DNA from: Flavobacteriales bacterium UBA3364
Lineage (GTDB): Bacteria > Bacteroidota > Bacteroidia > Flavobacteriales_F > PHOS-HE28
Assembly: GCA_002360495.1 (NCBI GenBank)
Contig: DEQO01000083.1
Coordinates: 1 to 15,544, forward strand
Direction: 5' to 3'
DNA length: 15,544 nt
The notes under the pieces were generated by a model that was not told the origin of the DNA, searched no databases, and saw only the letters and a program-made list of their open reading frames with translations. Position numbers and translations under genes: made by a program. How positions within the stretch are numbered: position 1 is the stretch's first letter; each line of letters opens with the position of its first letter. This document shows, piece after piece, positions 14,651 to 15,544 of this stretch.

Positions 14651-15360
14651 TGGAAGAGCGCAGCGTCCAATACGGCAACACCACGCTTTGGTACCAGCTG
14701 GTGCGCAGCGACCGGCGAACGCTCGGCTTTGTGATCCACCCGGACACGCGCGTGGAGCTGCGCGCACCATTGGGTGCTGATGTCAAGAAAGTGGACGAAC
14801 TGGTCCTTCGCCGCGCCGCATGGATACAACGTCAACAGGACTACTTCAAGACCTTCCTGCCGGTCACCCCTCCACGAGATTACGTGAGCGGCGAGACGCA
14901 TTTATACCTGGGCAAGCAATACCGATTGAAGATCCACACAACGACCGAGTTGGAATGCGTGAAGCTATCCGGTGGTCGGATCCATGTACATACGCACCAT
15001 CCCAAGGATGCTCGCTACGTGGCGGGCCTATTGGCCGGCTGGTACCGGGAGAAGGCCACCGCCCGATTCGACCATGCTGTTGAGCAAGCCATGCCACTAT
15101 TCGCGAAGCACCGACTACAACGCCCCTCCGTCATCATCCGCCGCATGTCGAACCGCTGGGGCAGCAAGACACCCAAGGGCCGGATCATGCTGAACCCTGA
15201 ACTGATCAAAGCCCCGAGCCGTTGCATCGACTATGTAGTGGTCCATGAGCTCTGTCACTTGGTCCACACCGATCACAGCACGAAGTACTACGCCCTGCTT
15301 GACCGTGTGATGCCGGATTGGAAGCGCTGGAAAGCACGGTTGGAGGAGGTGATGAATTGA
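14650..15360 (+). CDS. YgjP-like (DUF45/WLM-type) zinc metallopeptidase
   Basis: The 236-residue protein ends in a zinc-protease motif: VVHELCHLVHTDHS gives H199-E200-x-x-H203 plus the DHS histidine H209, the three-ligand pattern of the YgjP/DUF45 family. The N-terminal part (YQLVRSDRRTLGFVIHPDTR) and the central RRMSNRWGSKTPKGRIMLNP (~157-180) are also family hallmarks. These proteins often follow hsdR in type I operons; their target is not established, though turnover of restriction subunits is a reasonable inference because type I systems need proteolytic control. The start overlaps the hsdR stop (TGATG), indicating coupling. It ends immediately before a broken Mrr-like fragment. No membrane segment is evident. 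Confidence 0.88.
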   Translation: MEERSVQYGNTTLWYQLVRSDRRTLGFVIHPDTRVELRAPLGADVKKVDELVLRRAAWIQRQQDYFKTFLPVTPPRDYVSGETHLYLGKQYRLKIHTTTELECVKLSGGRIHVHTHHPKDARYVAGLLAGWYREKATARFDHAVEQAMPLFAKHRLQRPSVIIRRMSNRWGSKTPKGRIMLNPELIKAPSRCIDYVVVHELCHLVHTDHSTKYYALLDRVMPDWKRWKARLEEVMN

Positions 15361-15529
15361 TCGTTTCACCTCTGAAGCGGCCAAGGAAGCCAACCGGGAT
15401 GGCGTCCCTCCCATTGAGCTGATCGACGGCGAGCGCTTGGTCAGCCTGTTCGAGAAGTACGAGTTGGGCCTGAAGCCGAAGACCGTGTACGAGCTGGTGC
15501 CGGAGTTCTTTAAGAGCTTTGAGAGTTAA
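15356..15529 (+). pseudogene. 3' remnant of an Mrr-type restriction endonuclease
   Basis: The frame encodes about 57 residues including RFTSEAAKEANRDGVPPIEL, IDGERLVSLFEKYELGLKPK and a final FFKSFES, then TAA at 15527-15529. This resembles the extreme C-terminus of Mrr-family restriction endonucleases, where an FT..A...A..DG.PPIELIDGE.L stretch follows the catalytic core. There is no start codon, and an in-frame TGA lies at 15353-15355 just upstream, so it is a truncated remnant. The break coincides with the end of the metallopeptidase gene. Identification rests on recognition of the motif only. Confidence 0.65.
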
Positions 15530-15544
15530 CGCGCGTTCGCATTC

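Noticed and set aside
6088..15360. BREX, DISARM or other multi-gene defence system instead of type I restriction
   Set aside because: No PglX/PglZ, BrxC, DrmA/B or reverse transcriptase signatures are present; the HsdM, HsdS and HsdR motifs are all canonical.

Overview
The window looks like a chromosomal segment of a high-GC member of the Bacteroidota, most likely a Flavobacteriales-type environmental bacterium. The evidence is a secreted esterase-like protein with a PKD-like module and a type IX secretion-like tail, a dockerin-like C-terminal repeat typical of flavobacterial surface proteins, TAnnTTTG promoter boxes, and intergenic repeats of a kind common in Bacteroidota. No tRNA, rRNA, CRISPR array, transposase or integrase was seen.

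Left part (1-3198): the 3' portion of a secreted beta-propeller-like protein, a complete secreted SGNH/GDSL-like hydrolase, and a convergent small antitoxin-like gene with no visible toxin. Middle part (3199-6040): a bifunctional phenylacetate-pathway gene, paaZ, set among dispersed repeats. This locus is mosaic. The last ~98 codons of paaZ switch abruptly to other codon choices and about 50% GC. A second copy of the last 30 codons, nearly identical in protein but recoded at 19 codons, lies just after the stop. A 16-codon remnant resembling the paaZ 5' end lies just before the gene. Two members of one Bacteroidota intergenic repeat family flank the gene in opposite orientations.

Right part (6041-15360): one tightly packed defence operon behind a textbook Bacteroidota promoter. 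Its order is half-size hsdS, hsdM, a RhuM-family gene, full-size hsdS, a DUF3800 gene, hsdR and a YgjP-type metallopeptidase. Gaps are -4, 8, -4, 15, 7 and -1 nt, so the genes are probably co-transcribed and partly translationally coupled. HsdM, HsdS and HsdR should form a type I restriction-modification complex. The half-size S, RhuM, DUF3800 and YgjP-like proteins are accessories of unknown role. At the right edge lies a 57-codon remnant resembling the C-terminus of an Mrr-type restriction endonuclease, as if the operon had been installed over an older defence gene.

The two most unusual things are the recoded, end-duplicated paaZ and the composition of the type I operon.
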